From Echinostoma caproni (Eukaryota; Platyhelminthes; Trematoda; Plagiorchiida; Echinostomatidae), in NCBI GenBank assembly GCA_900618425.1, contig UZAN01045183.1, positions 1-24,696 of the forward strand: 24,696 nucleotides of DNA, read 5' to 3'. Shown piece by piece: positions 1 to 10,290 of the stretch (positions are counted from its first letter, which is position 1; each line of letters starts with the position of its first letter). The notes beneath the pieces are model-generated. The model had not been told where the DNA came from and did no database searches. It saw only the letters and a program-made list of their open reading frames with translations. The position numbers and the translations under genes were made by a program.

Positions 1-1112
1 CAGGAGTGACTAAAGAGAACGTGTTCACACAGGGTCAAAAAGGGGTAATTGGGAGGGGAAACAAAAGTGGTCACGCCTCGAACCGAGGAGGGATTTTCTT
101 CACTCTGGTTTCTAATGCCTCCTGGCATATTTGCTTTGATTGGTTACTCTGTTGAGGAGAACAATTTGTTTCTGTTTTTTGTAAACCATCCTTTTCTCTA
201 TCCATTTCATCAAAAAAAAGATATGTGGCCAGAATTGATATTGACTATCCATTTCACTTGATAGTGATGATGTCACACTTGATACGACCCCACCGTAGTG
301 TTTGACATGACCTTCCCCCCCTGCCTGCCCCCTCCATTCATCACATCGTTTGGACCAGTTCAACTTCATTTCAAATTTTGTCATCTAACTTGATCTCAAT
401 TCCTAACCACACATAAATCACACAAATTCACCAACTTGTTCAAACGACTCCGAGGGAGGAAGTGTGTTTGAATTCCAAAACCATCGTCTGATTTATCCCA
501 TTCTGTGTGTGTTGCATGATAGGCCTTTGATTGGTCGCTGCCTACCACCCCTCCGTTTCTGATAATTATAGAATAGAAAGAAAAGAACAACAGAAGGAAG
601 AAATGAAGAAGTTAAATGAATAATAATTATTTAGATTTCATAAGAACAAGAACAAGGATTATTTAAATGTGATGGAACTATTTGTGATGACCGGGACAGT
701 CATTACGTACTGTTTATCAAAACGTATTACTGAGTACTGTCCTGTGGCCCTCTACAAAGGAACGGTGAGATGTATTCGCAGCTCGGTTCTCGGTCATCTC
801 GTCCAAAGCGGACAGTTTGTGCAGAGATTGGAGGCATTCAGAATGATTCACACTATACCCCGGAGATATTCCAAGGGGATAAAGAGGCGGCTTTTAACCA
901 TGGTCGAGGCGATTGCAATTCCTATATTCAATCCAAAATTATGTAAGCAAAAAGGCTAGTCCAGACTTTGTTGTTGCCCTGGCCTAGACAGNTCACCAAG
1001 CGTGAACAGCCAGTGTTCGAAGTCAGGTACGCACTCGCTAAGAGCGAACTGGACAAACTGGGGATTGTCTTTCAACATACGATTTGAAGGATGGTCCGTT
1101 TAACTCAATAAT
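1..1112. other. Non-coding, nothing recognised
   Basis: I see no supportable gene here. The only open stretch of note, 669-959 on the plus strand (96 codons), has no recognisable domain. It lies just upstream of the Penelope-like fragment, so it could be a heavily decayed N-terminal part of that element, but I cannot show this. A single undetermined base sits at 992. Confidence 0.5.
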
Positions 1113-1559
1113 ATTTATCATCAAAAAGACAAAATGGCAGCAGTGGTCTCTGCACCAGGTCCGTTGTTTGCGGACGTCTTGGTGTTGATGCTTGAGAGCA
1201 CAATACTCTCAAAACGTCCATTCAAGAATGCCAGCTATACAAAAGATATGTGGATGATATATTGGCAATAAGACGAGGGCGAGAAATAATTGTCAAAAAG
1301 AACGCGAGAGTAGCATGCAAAAGGTTTTACGATTAAAATGAGTGGAACGTGGATGAGTAATTGGAACATGATGGCTGGTTTCACATCAGTGGACTACATC
1401 TTGATGACCATGGAAGGCTGTATTTTCACGAACTGCTTATCTGCATATGATACGCTTGAGGAGGCAATTCGGATTTCGCGTAGGACCGAAGCAATTGCGA
1501 TTCGGATCAGCAAATGCTCACCATCAACCCAGAAAAATTGGTTGAGAACAAAGCAGTGA
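1113..1559 (+). pseudogene. Penelope-like element RT fragment (decayed)
   Basis: Remnant of a Penelope-like retroelement reverse transcriptase. The block GPLFADVLVLMLESTILS (frame beginning at 1158) matches the family's conserved motif around GPLFAD-x(4-6)-LE. It is preceded by a degenerate equivalent of the usual DGVAMGS stretch, here read as QKDKMAAVVSAPG. The palm motif YKRYVDDILAI follows at 1238-1270 but in another frame, so at least one indel separates the two blocks. A further conserved patch, AYDTLEEAIRISRRT (about 1444-1488), fits the 'DTIEEE...IRRTL' region that follows the RT in these elements. No GIY-YIG endonuclease was found downstream. The catalytic DD pair is still readable, but the frame is broken and no full ORF remains, so this is a dead copy. 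Family membership rests on motif recognition, not on a search. Confidence 0.72.
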
Positions 1560-1984
1560 TGTTTATCAAGCCGTTCATGTGCCTTGGGCTCTAGATTCCG
1601 AGGTTCCCAACCATCCCTCGGCCATCCAATATTGGTGGTAGGTAGCTTCGCTGTTGTTAGGCTCACTACCATGCTTAACCCAGCGAAACCTTGTATGGTT
1701 GGTTACTCCAAGTCCCCGGGTTGAGGTTGCCAGTTTCCACGACTGAACAGCAGGTCTTAGTGACTGCAGGGGTTCACCCCATCACTACTTATACTGCGCC
1801 ATTGTATGATCACTTCTGCTTTACAATTGTGAGAACTTGAATTTGCGGGTAGAACTCATCCGTCCCCAAGTGGTTTCCGATAATCGATAACTACGTGGTA
1901 TGGCACAGGTGTGCGTATTAGTAAACTAGGTGTTTGAGAATTTATTGAGCAAGAACTCCCTTTCGTATTGAACTATTCTTAACT
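1560..1984. other. Spacer between two retroelement remnants, unassigned
   Basis: No gene recognised. The segment 1590-1800 is locally GC-richer than its surroundings and looks like old repeat DNA, but it does not match the other repeats in this window by eye. Confidence 0.4.
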
Positions 1985-2250
1985 AGCTCCAGTGGACAGA
2001 GAGCGATTCGCGTATGTCTAGCAGTCGCCTTCCTCAGGAACCCTTCTTTGTAGTGACAGCTCCGGGCTGGATAGAACCACGTGACTGTCAACAGATGACA
2101 TGGAGACGAGGCATGAAGAAATGCACAGACCGATTGGGTGGAGTAGGCGTCTGTTGTCTTCCGGTTCGGGGTCAAAAAGATCCCGTAACTGAATAGTTGG
2201 AGACAGAAAAGATTATGATAGCTAACCGCTAGGAGTGAAGTTCCTGTTGC
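1985..2250 (+). pseudogene. RTE-type retrotransposon C-terminal fragment (family A)
   Basis: C-terminal tail of an RTE-like (endonuclease/RT) non-LTR retrotransposon. The reading frame through 2014-2193 shows the tail motifs RMSSSRLP, QQMTWRRGMKKCT, LGGVG and a degenerate LPGWGP (here LPVRGQ), followed by LET and, after another stop, SSCCNFL. This order is typical of the region after the reverse transcriptase in these elements. An in-frame TAG at 2194-2196 stands exactly where the family has Trp in 'WLET', so it is readable as TGG to TAG. The RT and endonuclease domains are absent: 1560-1984 shows no trace of them. The sequence differs clearly from the RTE fragment at 4336-5716, so it represents another subfamily. 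It is a dead fragment of about 260 bases. Confidence 0.72.
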
Positions 2251-3481
2251 AACTTCTTATCAGATCGGAATGCTTGAAATATTGTGTATGTGCAGTTGGA
2301 CTATTTACTCTGAGTTAATCACAAAGGTTCGGTTTCTTTCCCTTACACCAAAATAGCAAAATCGCTATACTCTTTACACATGAGGAACTGGCTTTCCACC
2401 TATCTATATGACGTAAAAAATTTGAAACATTGGGTCCCCTTCATCCGATTCGTTGGAATCGAGAGAAGACAAATATTGCGAGATGTTAACATTTCTTTTA
2501 ATCCCTTCAGTCGCTACAACGTAAAACAATCTGGTATTTATACAAGCAAGTTTTGACAACTACAGTGGTAAAACGGACAGTAGTCAGAGAAGCGGGGGAG
2601 AGGGTGGGGTGGGAAATCAGGTCCACGACAGTCTGACTGATTGTGTAAGAAACTTTTGTGTGTACAAGAGGGAATGAAATCTGAAAAATTATCTTCGATC
2701 TGATCATCTCATTTCAAAACGAGATAGAATGACCTACGTTTATCCCGCCTACCCACTTACCCTCTTACCATTTAAAGCACGTCACTTTGAAGAATTGTGT
2801 AACTTCTTTGTATTGAACAGACGGTCTTAGGGGTACCCGAATTTGCGAAATGGAGAATTCACCAATCAAAGGTCTGTTGGGAGACGTCGTATTTGAATCA
2901 AAGGAAAAACCATCCCCCCGCCCCCATTCTGTTGGCTTCTGTACTCACGGAAAAGCTACTGGTAATATACATCAGATAATAACCCTGGGATAGGCGGGAT
3001 TTTCGCCATTAACATTTGGTTTATCTTATCAGAAGAGAATACGGACGCCTATCTAGATGGTATTTAATAGCTCCTCATCCCACTCGTCCATTTGAGTGCC
3101 ATCACTAGCACGCATGGAGAAAACGGGAACAACACACATGAATGCAGAACCAAAGAATATTTGGGTTCTCATTCATTGAAATTAACTGTTTTTGCCGTTG
3201 ACTTTGGACAGGACTACGGACTGTGTGGACCACGCCCAAGAGGAAATTCTCATGATGTTTTGTTTTGCGGTTCACGAGTCAGACTAGAAAATAAGTCAAG
3301 TCAAGAGTGCACTTTATTGATCCAATGCGTACAGAATTTTTAGTGAAAAGAATGTTATGACTTTTGCTTTGGCATACGCGCAATTAAAAATGAGTTTAAA
3401 GATATGACAAATATTTACTTAGATGATAATGAATCAGACACCGAGAACGCGTAAAATAAAGAAAACTTTCAGCGTGAAAAT
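2251..3481. other. Non-coding, nothing recognised
   Basis: About 1.2 kb with no supportable gene. An open stretch at 3092-3343 (+, 83 codons) has no recognisable domain, no splice context I trust and looks like chance. Confidence 0.5.
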
Positions 3482-4256
3482 TTACATTAGATTGTGTATA
3501 AGTTCGTTTGATATTCGTTCCCTAGAAACCAACAAACGTGGAAGGTAAGGTACAACGGAGTTGTGAAAAGCAGTAGTACGTGTATATAAAGGTTTAAATT
3601 TATTGCGGGTGACATAAGTTGAAGTGGAGCTAGATATGGTTGTCTGTAAGGGATGTGATGCATCGGAGAAAATGGAGTCACACCGATGGTTACACGCCTT
3701 AAGGTGTTGGTTGACAGTGGAATCAACCAGCTCCTCATAAGATACAGCTCCATATCTAGAGATGCTTTTCAGAGAAGGTCTAATTGATATGAAATCCTTA
3801 GACAGTAGACCGGGAAAGATAACGGGAGAACAGTAGGTCCAATGGCATAAAACACACGAGAAAATAAATTTAGAAATGATGTACAATAGCGCCCTCAGAT
3901 GCCAAAGGCGTGAAATATAAAAGTTCAACTTTCTGACTTTAAGAAATGTTTGTTCTATGTGATAGGACCATTTGAGGTCAGTAGACAGGAAACATCCAAG
4001 AAATTTGAAGTGTTGTGACCTTTTACCTTTTAAGTTATTGATGAAGATATTGGAAACAGATGATCCAGAAAGAGTTGATGGCCTACGGTTAATGGAAAAC
4101 AAAACTAAAATACATTTATTGGGGTTTAAAGAAAGGTTAACACCATCGGACCCTTCAACAGTGGAACTTATGGCTGATTGAAGGATTGTTGTTGTGAGAT
4201 GCACCACCAACTAGTATGTCATCGGCATATTGAAAGTGATAACTCATAGCTTGGAG
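3482..4256 (-). pseudogene. CR1-like non-LTR retrotransposon, C-terminal half of RT
   Basis: Minus-strand remnant of a CR1/jockey-type reverse transcriptase. The palm motif FQYADDILVGG is readable with YADD at 4218-4229. One frame away an uninterrupted 242-codon stretch runs from 4210 to a TAA at 3482-3484. It carries the thumb-region blocks SLNPNKC (about residues 27-33), FKFLGCFLSTDLKWSYHIEQ (68-87), the segment YCSPVIFPGLLSKD (126-139), and the C-terminal tail HPLQ...RTTAFHNSVVPYLPRLL that ends such elements. The frames switch between about 4205 and 4217, so the copy has at least one indel, and a TAG lies upstream of YADD in its own frame. Fingers and endonuclease are missing, consistent with 5' truncation at about 4256. 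The long clean C-terminal frame suggests a fairly young insertion. The clade assignment is by motif recognition. Confidence 0.82.
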
Positions 4257-4335
4257 AATATACTAAATTCGATGAAGGGGTGTAAAAACCGCTGATTGTC
4301 TGCCACACGTGACAGTGTACGCGTGAGAACCAGGC
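4257..4335. other. Head-to-head junction between two retroelement fragments
   Basis: Short segment between the 5'-truncated ends of the minus-strand CR1-like copy and the plus-strand RTE copy. Neither RT domain can be read into it convincingly. It may hold a target-site duplication or remnants of either element. Confidence 0.4.
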
Positions 4336-5568
4336 TTGTTTCAGGCTTGGTCGAGGCTGTATGGACCACATCTTCACACTTCGTCAAATTCTAGAACATA
4401 GACGATCCTTTCTTAGACCTACTATTTCTATCTTCCTCGATCTTAAAGCGACTTTTGACTCAGTTGACCGCTCTGAACACTGGCGCTGCCTTTCTCTGAA
4501 AGGTGTGCCCCACAAGTTTATTTCAATGTTACAATCGCTTTATACTAATAGCCGAAGCCGAGTCCGAGCTTACGGCACTTTTTCACCCGAGTTCACCACG
4601 GAAAGTGGTGTTCGACAGGGTTGCCCTCTCTCTCCTTTTCTATTTAACTTTGTCATAGATTTAATTCTTGAAACAGCTCTATCCTCGTGCAGGGATAGCG
4701 GTATCGATTTACTTCCGGGTGGCAGACTGTCTGATCTAGAGTATGCAGACGACATTGTACTACTAAGTGACGATCCAGGTAAGTTGCAAGCTTTTCTGGA
4801 TAGTTTGAGTGCTAGTGTGTCCATGTTCGGTACACGGTTTGCGCCTTCAAAGTGTAAAATGCTACTACAGATTGGGTTGGTCCAGCACCCAGTCTCACCC
4901 TAACTGGGGAAGTAGTAGAGGAAGTAGACAAATTTTGCTATCTAGGCAGCTATATCTCACCCGGCGGACGCATCACAGATGAAGTGTCGGCGCGCATACA
5001 AAAGGCTCGATTGTCATTTGCCAACTTGAGACATTTGTGGCGCCGTCGCGACATCCGGCTGTCTGTGAAGGGTCGAGTGTATTCTGCAGCAGTTCGGCCA
5101 GTTCTGCTCTACGGTGCAGAGACTTGGCCACTAAAGGAACAGGATAAAAATAGATTGTCGGTGTTCGAACACCGCTGTCTACGTAGCATTGCACGTGTCT
5201 GGTGGGGTAACCGGACTAGCAATGCTGAGGTTAGGCGTAGAGTTTTAGGCAGTCGAGGTAGTCCACCGGAACAAGTGATCGACCTCCATAGATCACGCTG
5301 GTTGGGACATGTGCTACGCATGTCACCAGACAGGTTGCCACGGCGAGCGGTTGGAAAAAAAATCAAGGGTGGTCAAACTAAGACCTGGTATGAGGGTGTG
5401 AAAACACTGACCAGGAGACTGGCTCAAATAGGTCCCGTTAGGCTCCCTGGCTGGGGACCTTGGGATGATGGTCACCGATGATTAGAGACACTGAGTGATA
5501 TGGCTGGGTGTCGCAAACAGTGGCGCTCGTGCATCCACTCATTATTCCCCTATCACTATTCTATATGA
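4336..5568 (+). pseudogene. RTE-type retrotransposon RT and C-terminal domain (family B, copy 1)
   Basis: Best-preserved retroelement coding sequence in the window, an RTE-like (SR2-type) reverse transcriptase. It enters in mid-domain with FRLGRGCMDHIFTLRQILEH. It then shows motif A as FLDLKATFDSVDR (catalytic Asp at residue 27 counted from Met 4361), ESGVRQGCPLSPFLFN (motif B) and LEYADDIVLLS with YADD at 4742-4753 (motif C). After a frame change at about 4870 it continues with CYLGSYISPGG, VRPVLLYGAETWPL, HRCLRSIARVWW, RWLGHVLRMSPDRLPRRA and LPGWGPWDD. A TGA at 5479-5481 replaces the Trp of 'WLET', and the frame then runs to 5566-5568. All three catalytic Asp residues remain, but the frameshift and the nonsense codon inactivate it. 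The endonuclease is absent through 5' truncation. Confidence 0.88.
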
Positions 5569-5716
5569 ATGCTCCATCTTCCGCTTGAATTTGCTTTCAA
5601 CATTCCAATCTTCATTCTGCTCTTTTATCAAAATGGGCGGCCAAAAGACAGCAACGAAAACCGGCACACGAAACTGCGTGGTTAATGGTTGTAAAAACTG
5701 AACTGAACTGTAGAAA
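5569..5716 (+). repeat. 3' UTR and GAACT-type tail of RTE family B, copy 1
   Basis: This stretch follows the RTE coding remnant. It contains the block GGCCAAAAGACAGCAACGAAAA (split: GGCCAAAAGACAGCAAC at about 5639, then GAAAA), which recurs in the minus strand at 15935-16010 and, more degenerate, in the plus strand near 20637. It ends in short tandem units, AACTGAACTGAACTG (5697-5711). Short tandem repeats at the 3' end are usual for RTE elements, which lack a poly(A) tail. Confidence 0.7.
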
Positions 5717-8330
5717 CTGTTTAGTTCAGAATAATCCGAACCGAATCACAAAAGATCTGGTGCAGCAACATTGGTCACGAATGATAGAATAACAAAAGAA
5801 TCACAGAACCGAAAAATAAAATGAGTACGTTTCTTGACAGTCAATCACATACTTCTATGGTCAGGATTTCATGAAAGCTGTTCCATACAGTGTGGGCACC
5901 TACCGTCTAATATGACGCCACAATGCCTTAAGAGTAGAAAAGTGATGGTGAAATTATTTCACTCAACTCACTTCATGCCTAGAAAAGTTCAGTTTCCGGT
6001 GAACATTACGTTCCAGAGTAACCGAATTCTCTACATTTATCAGCGGATAAGTTAAAGAGAACTAACAATTAGTTTAATGAGACATAGGAGTCATCTTCAA
6101 AACTTCTCAAGGGTAGAAACGCGGTTTGAGGTCTGTTTGACAAATGGCCATTTATAGGATAACTATCAAAATTGGGTTAAGTTCACCGGCAAATGGGGAC
6201 ACAGGCTTATTGGAGAAGAGTGCAGAATATCTTACCAAAGCCAATTTATGAGGAAACGACAACATCAAGCAGGATAAAGGTGGTGGTTATACGTTTCGAA
6301 AGTACCGGAAATCGAGACTTCATGAAATCAAAATTTAGGATGTACAATCACGTGAATTAGATATCATAAATGTTCTAAGCGGGCTGTCTAAAGTTCATGG
6401 TTCACTCAGTCTTATGGAGCACACTGGCGAAGAACCGTGACAGAGACCACGGTTTGAACAGGTTGATAACGGACCACAAAATAATCATTTTTTCACTTGG
6501 AGGTAATGAGGTCAGAAAGAGGCAATTTAAGAACAAACCGAGGTGGCGCAAACGACGGGTGAATCCGCAGACCTCTGGATAAAGGCGTATCAATGGTCAG
6601 TTAACATCATAATTGATTTCTTTCTGTAACCATGAGACTCCATTTTACAATAAAATCCTAATGATATTCCATTGAATTATATACATGAAGAGTTCAATAG
6701 TAGGCCATAGACTGAAAAACCTGAAAATATCCACAGGATCAAATTGTGCTTCAGGACCAAGAAAACTAAACACTAAAACCAAACGACCAAGTTGATGAAT
6801 TTGAACCAATTTATGATACAAAATCGAGAAATTTTCATGGGAGCTTTCTTTAAATAAATGTCATAAAAAGGAGTGGTATAGTGTTAGGAACAATAAGGAC
6901 CCATGCATTTTCCTCAGTTCTGATTGAAAAATCCCATAGCTTGGTGGACATACTTGAAATCAAATCAACCAATTGGACACTGATTTACTGGACAGGTGAT
7001 CGAGTTTTCATCCAAGTGCGATGTTCAGTGTGAGTGATGTAAATCTCCAGATCGAATTCATTATCATGCGATCTTTGTAAATGCAGATGGTGATGTGAGG
7101 AGAATCAAGCTTGTGGGTGGACAAGGGTTAATCAAGGCGGCAATTCCGCAGTCATGTGTGCGCTCCTATAGTAAAACTATTTAAATCACAACTTGATAAA
7201 GAATCGAAATACTTAAAATTTCGACATCCGTGAGTGATCATGCATATTAATCACACGAGATCCATGGATGGACGGGATCTCACTGAAAAACTTGGGCATA
7301 GTGCTCATGCATATTATGCATAGTATTTTTATTTTCTCTTTGTAAAGTTATTCAAATAACTCTGTAAAAATCCTATGGGGCGTTATAAGCTTTAGCTGTG
7401 GTAATTTCCCTGTAATGCAACTTTGAACTTTGTGTGAAGCTGTGCGTGAAACTGTTCAAGTCGATGAAGTTATGCTCTTCCATTGCTATTACGCCCATCG
7501 AAACGATTCCCGTTTGTAAATTGAGAAAGGGAAAGCAGCTGGATCGTTGCACTGTGAAGAATAGCAGGAAAATTAAGTGGCCAAGGCATCCATCAAATAG
7601 GGAATTCAACAGAGTTGAACCTGAGAGCTGCTGAATGCATTTCCGAAATTATCTCAGAGATAGGGGAAGCAGATCACAACACCCTATAGTTTCTTCATTC
7701 CGACCTCCCGGATTTGTACACGAGTATTGTTGGTTTGCATGACTATCAATCTTGGAGAATGCTCGCTACTTTTTATCTCATTTTTTTAGTCTTTGTTGAA
7801 TGTAACACGTTTTGTCAGACACGAACCATTGTTTTGTTTGACCTGTTCTGTGGCCACGAGTGATTGTTCTATCTGAGCTATATATTTTATATATTACTGT
7901 TAGAGAATAGAAACAGTTGTTATTTACCGTTTTTAGCAAATACCAACTCATTCGGTCAGAAGTCTTTCCGTCTCAGTCCCTATAAATTCTGCATATAGTT
8001 GCCGCTATTCTTAAAGCGACTGATCCAACGTCTCACATTCTTTATGTTCGCATTAAGGACTGCAAACCATCGCCTATGAGTTTCATATCTCCGCATTCCA
8101 TTACAACGGCATCCATCATGCACGCCTAAGATCAATCGGAAATCTTCGCTCCGCTCGACGATGGAATGATACCGTTTCCGGCACTGATCAACGATGGATC
8201 GATAGTCAGTGTTTCACATGACTACAACACTCCAGAACCATGCATTGAATTTTCACCATTCGACTAAAATCGTGTAAATCCACATTTATCGTTGTTGCTA
8301 TTAATGTGAAAAAACCAGTGCTATCGGTGT
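5717..8330. other. Non-coding, nothing recognised
   Basis: About 2.6 kb of AT-rich sequence with no supportable gene. The open stretches at 5834-6055, 6397-6593 and 7373-7634 are short, unrelated to any family I know and of chance type. A direct pair CATGCATATTA occurs at 7239-7249 and 7306-7316. The second lies in the 13-base palindrome TGCATATTATGCA (7308-7320). Confidence 0.5.
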
Positions 8331-8420
8331 GTCCTCTTAGCTCAGTTGGTAGAGAGTGCGCCGTACAAAAGCGTAGATGGCTTCCATAGCTGTATTAGTC
8401 AGAGGGTGGCGGGGTTATTT
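8331..8420 (+). repeat. tRNA-like segment, probable SINE head
   Basis: The string TAGCTCAGTTGGTAGAG at 8338-8354 matches the D-arm/A-box of a tRNA and the internal Pol III promoter. About 60 bases further on, GGCGGGGTTATTTGTC (8409-8424) is a poor relic of the T-arm/B-box GGGTTCGAATC. I cannot fold a proper cloverleaf with paired acceptor and anticodon stems, so it is not a functional tRNA. A decayed tRNA-derived SINE is the likeliest reading, and a tRNA pseudogene is the alternative. Confidence 0.5.
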
Positions 8421-10134
8421 GTCTGCATGTATAAACAGTTTCATTTGAGTAGTAGACGTTTTTACGCGTGATAGAAAATGGGTTCCTGTGGCAATCACAT
8501 ACCACTGGAAAGCACTGAACACCGTTCGATTCGAGTTAACCATTGCCAGCAATGCGTACCTCCATTGAGATTCTCATTGTGGTGCATCTATTGCAAACGT
8601 GACTTCCTCCCCCCCCCCTCACACACACCTGATCTCGGTCACAGATACGTCACCGGCACATTTCACTCGCATATACTTTTTCCGAGGAATCGAAAATTTT
8701 CGGTCATCGTTTGTACTTCNTTCCAGCTGTCAAATTGGAAAACTTATCATCACTCACTTACACGGACAAAGTCTGCAAACATCACGAACTGACAAGATAA
8801 GATGTGAACCCTTAGTGACATTTTGCTAGAGAAACTTTTGGAGGCACAATACAGTTGCATTTTAACGTCTGCATAAGATTTATCATCATTCATGCATTCA
8901 GATGCCTGCTTGTTTTGCTTAAAAAGGTGAAACCCCTTATTACCGAAATTTGTTGCGAGAAATCAAAGCATGCAGGAGGACGTCGTAAAATGGTAAGACT
9001 CACAAATGACGAAGGCTACCACACACCAATGCCATTATAAATTTCACACACAGATTATCTTCACACATCATAATCTCGGACGAAAGAAGACAATTCAGGT
9101 TTATTTATCTAAATTTGATCACGTTTTGGGAATGCATTCTTGCGGTTTGGTTCAGAGAAACTGTTTGAACGACACGATCTGAATAACAATGGGTTTTTTA
9201 TTTGATCAGCTGGTGACTCAAAATTGGATTATTTTTATCATCAACTTTAACCGGTTTATCAAAACAGCAATTCTGTAATCAACAGGTAAATCAATCCATT
9301 TACATGGTAATCTGCCAATCTGCTGATATTGACGTCGAGATATATCATGGTCAATTCATTAGCTATTATACAATGAACGTTCCAACGGTAACGTGATAAC
9401 AGTATGCGATTAGACCGGAGAATGGTCTAACGCAAATTGGGGTATTGTGACGAGTCAACCGACACCAACGTGACAAACTAGATCACATTGCTATAGGCAA
9501 TCCAGCACAATTGAATTCAGGTTCCATTGAACAATCATAGGTAAAAACAAGCGTGCCAAGAGATTCTACTCTAAAAAACATTCGCATACGTTTCGGGAAC
9601 AGGATTGTCGAAGGGGGACAAACGTAGCAATTGATTCATTTAAGCAGTGAATTTCGTCGAATAAACAGCGAATACAATGTAAACGGAAAAGCTAAAACAG
9701 CATGCGAATTAAAAGCTGCCGAGCTGTATGGAAAAATTCAGAACCTTCGGCAGCACCCACGCCAATTGCATTCAGAGTTGCGGATTGAGGGGGAAGCAGA
9801 CTCCGGACCAACAGTGAACTAACACGGATCCGTTCACTGGTCCCGTGACTGATTGTGGAACAACCAGTTCACTGACTGGTGAGTTGGGAGTGCGTGCACA
9901 CTGATCTCGGAGTCCAATTACGCGTTATTGGTTTATTCAATTCTTTTCTTCCCCAATCAGTCACCAAGTCGAAACTCAACTGCACCACAAATTCACTATC
10001 AACTCTGATCAATACAAACCTGGATGTGTTATTGGTTTTCTGCTAAATTCGAGCAATGTGCTCAATGCCCATAACTTTTTCCTTCTATAGGATCCCATTT
10101 CCGTAAAGCATGTTTGTGTCCCATGAGTCGATAT
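8421..10134. other. Non-coding, nothing recognised
   Basis: No supportable gene. Notable small features are a C-run (8608-8617), an undetermined base at 8720 and a cluster of short TTCACTG-type repeats at 9832-9884. The open stretches at 8478-8792 and 9631-9822 show no family resemblance. Confidence 0.5.
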
Positions 10135-10230
10135 GATTATGTAACCGATTGTGGCTCAGCTGACTCTCATCTCACTCATTTCTCTCCATCAATCAACTGA
10201 GAATAAATTCATGAATACGGTTACATAATC
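10135..10230. repeat. Perfect 13-bp inverted repeat with 70-base spacer
   Basis: GATTATGTAACCG at 10135-10147 and CGGTTACATAATC at 10218-10230 are exact reverse complements. The 70-base interior shows no gene. It could form a hairpin or be the termini of a very small non-autonomous DNA element. No clear flanking target duplication is visible, so the element interpretation is weak. Confidence 0.55.
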
Positions 10231-10277
10231 ACTAATCCGCGTCAACCCTGCACATTCCAAACCGAGTTAACCCTAAC

Positions 10278-10290
10278 CACTACTACTACT
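10278..10290 (+). repeat. (ACT)n microsatellite
   Basis: Short run of ACT triplets. No function visible. Confidence 0.75.

Noticed and set aside
8331..8420. Functional tRNA gene
   Set aside because: A-box is good but the acceptor, anticodon and T arms do not pair and the B-box is degenerate.
9832..9884. Cluster of short TTCACTG / CCAGT repeats
   Set aside because: Units too short and irregular to call a satellite or binding-site array.
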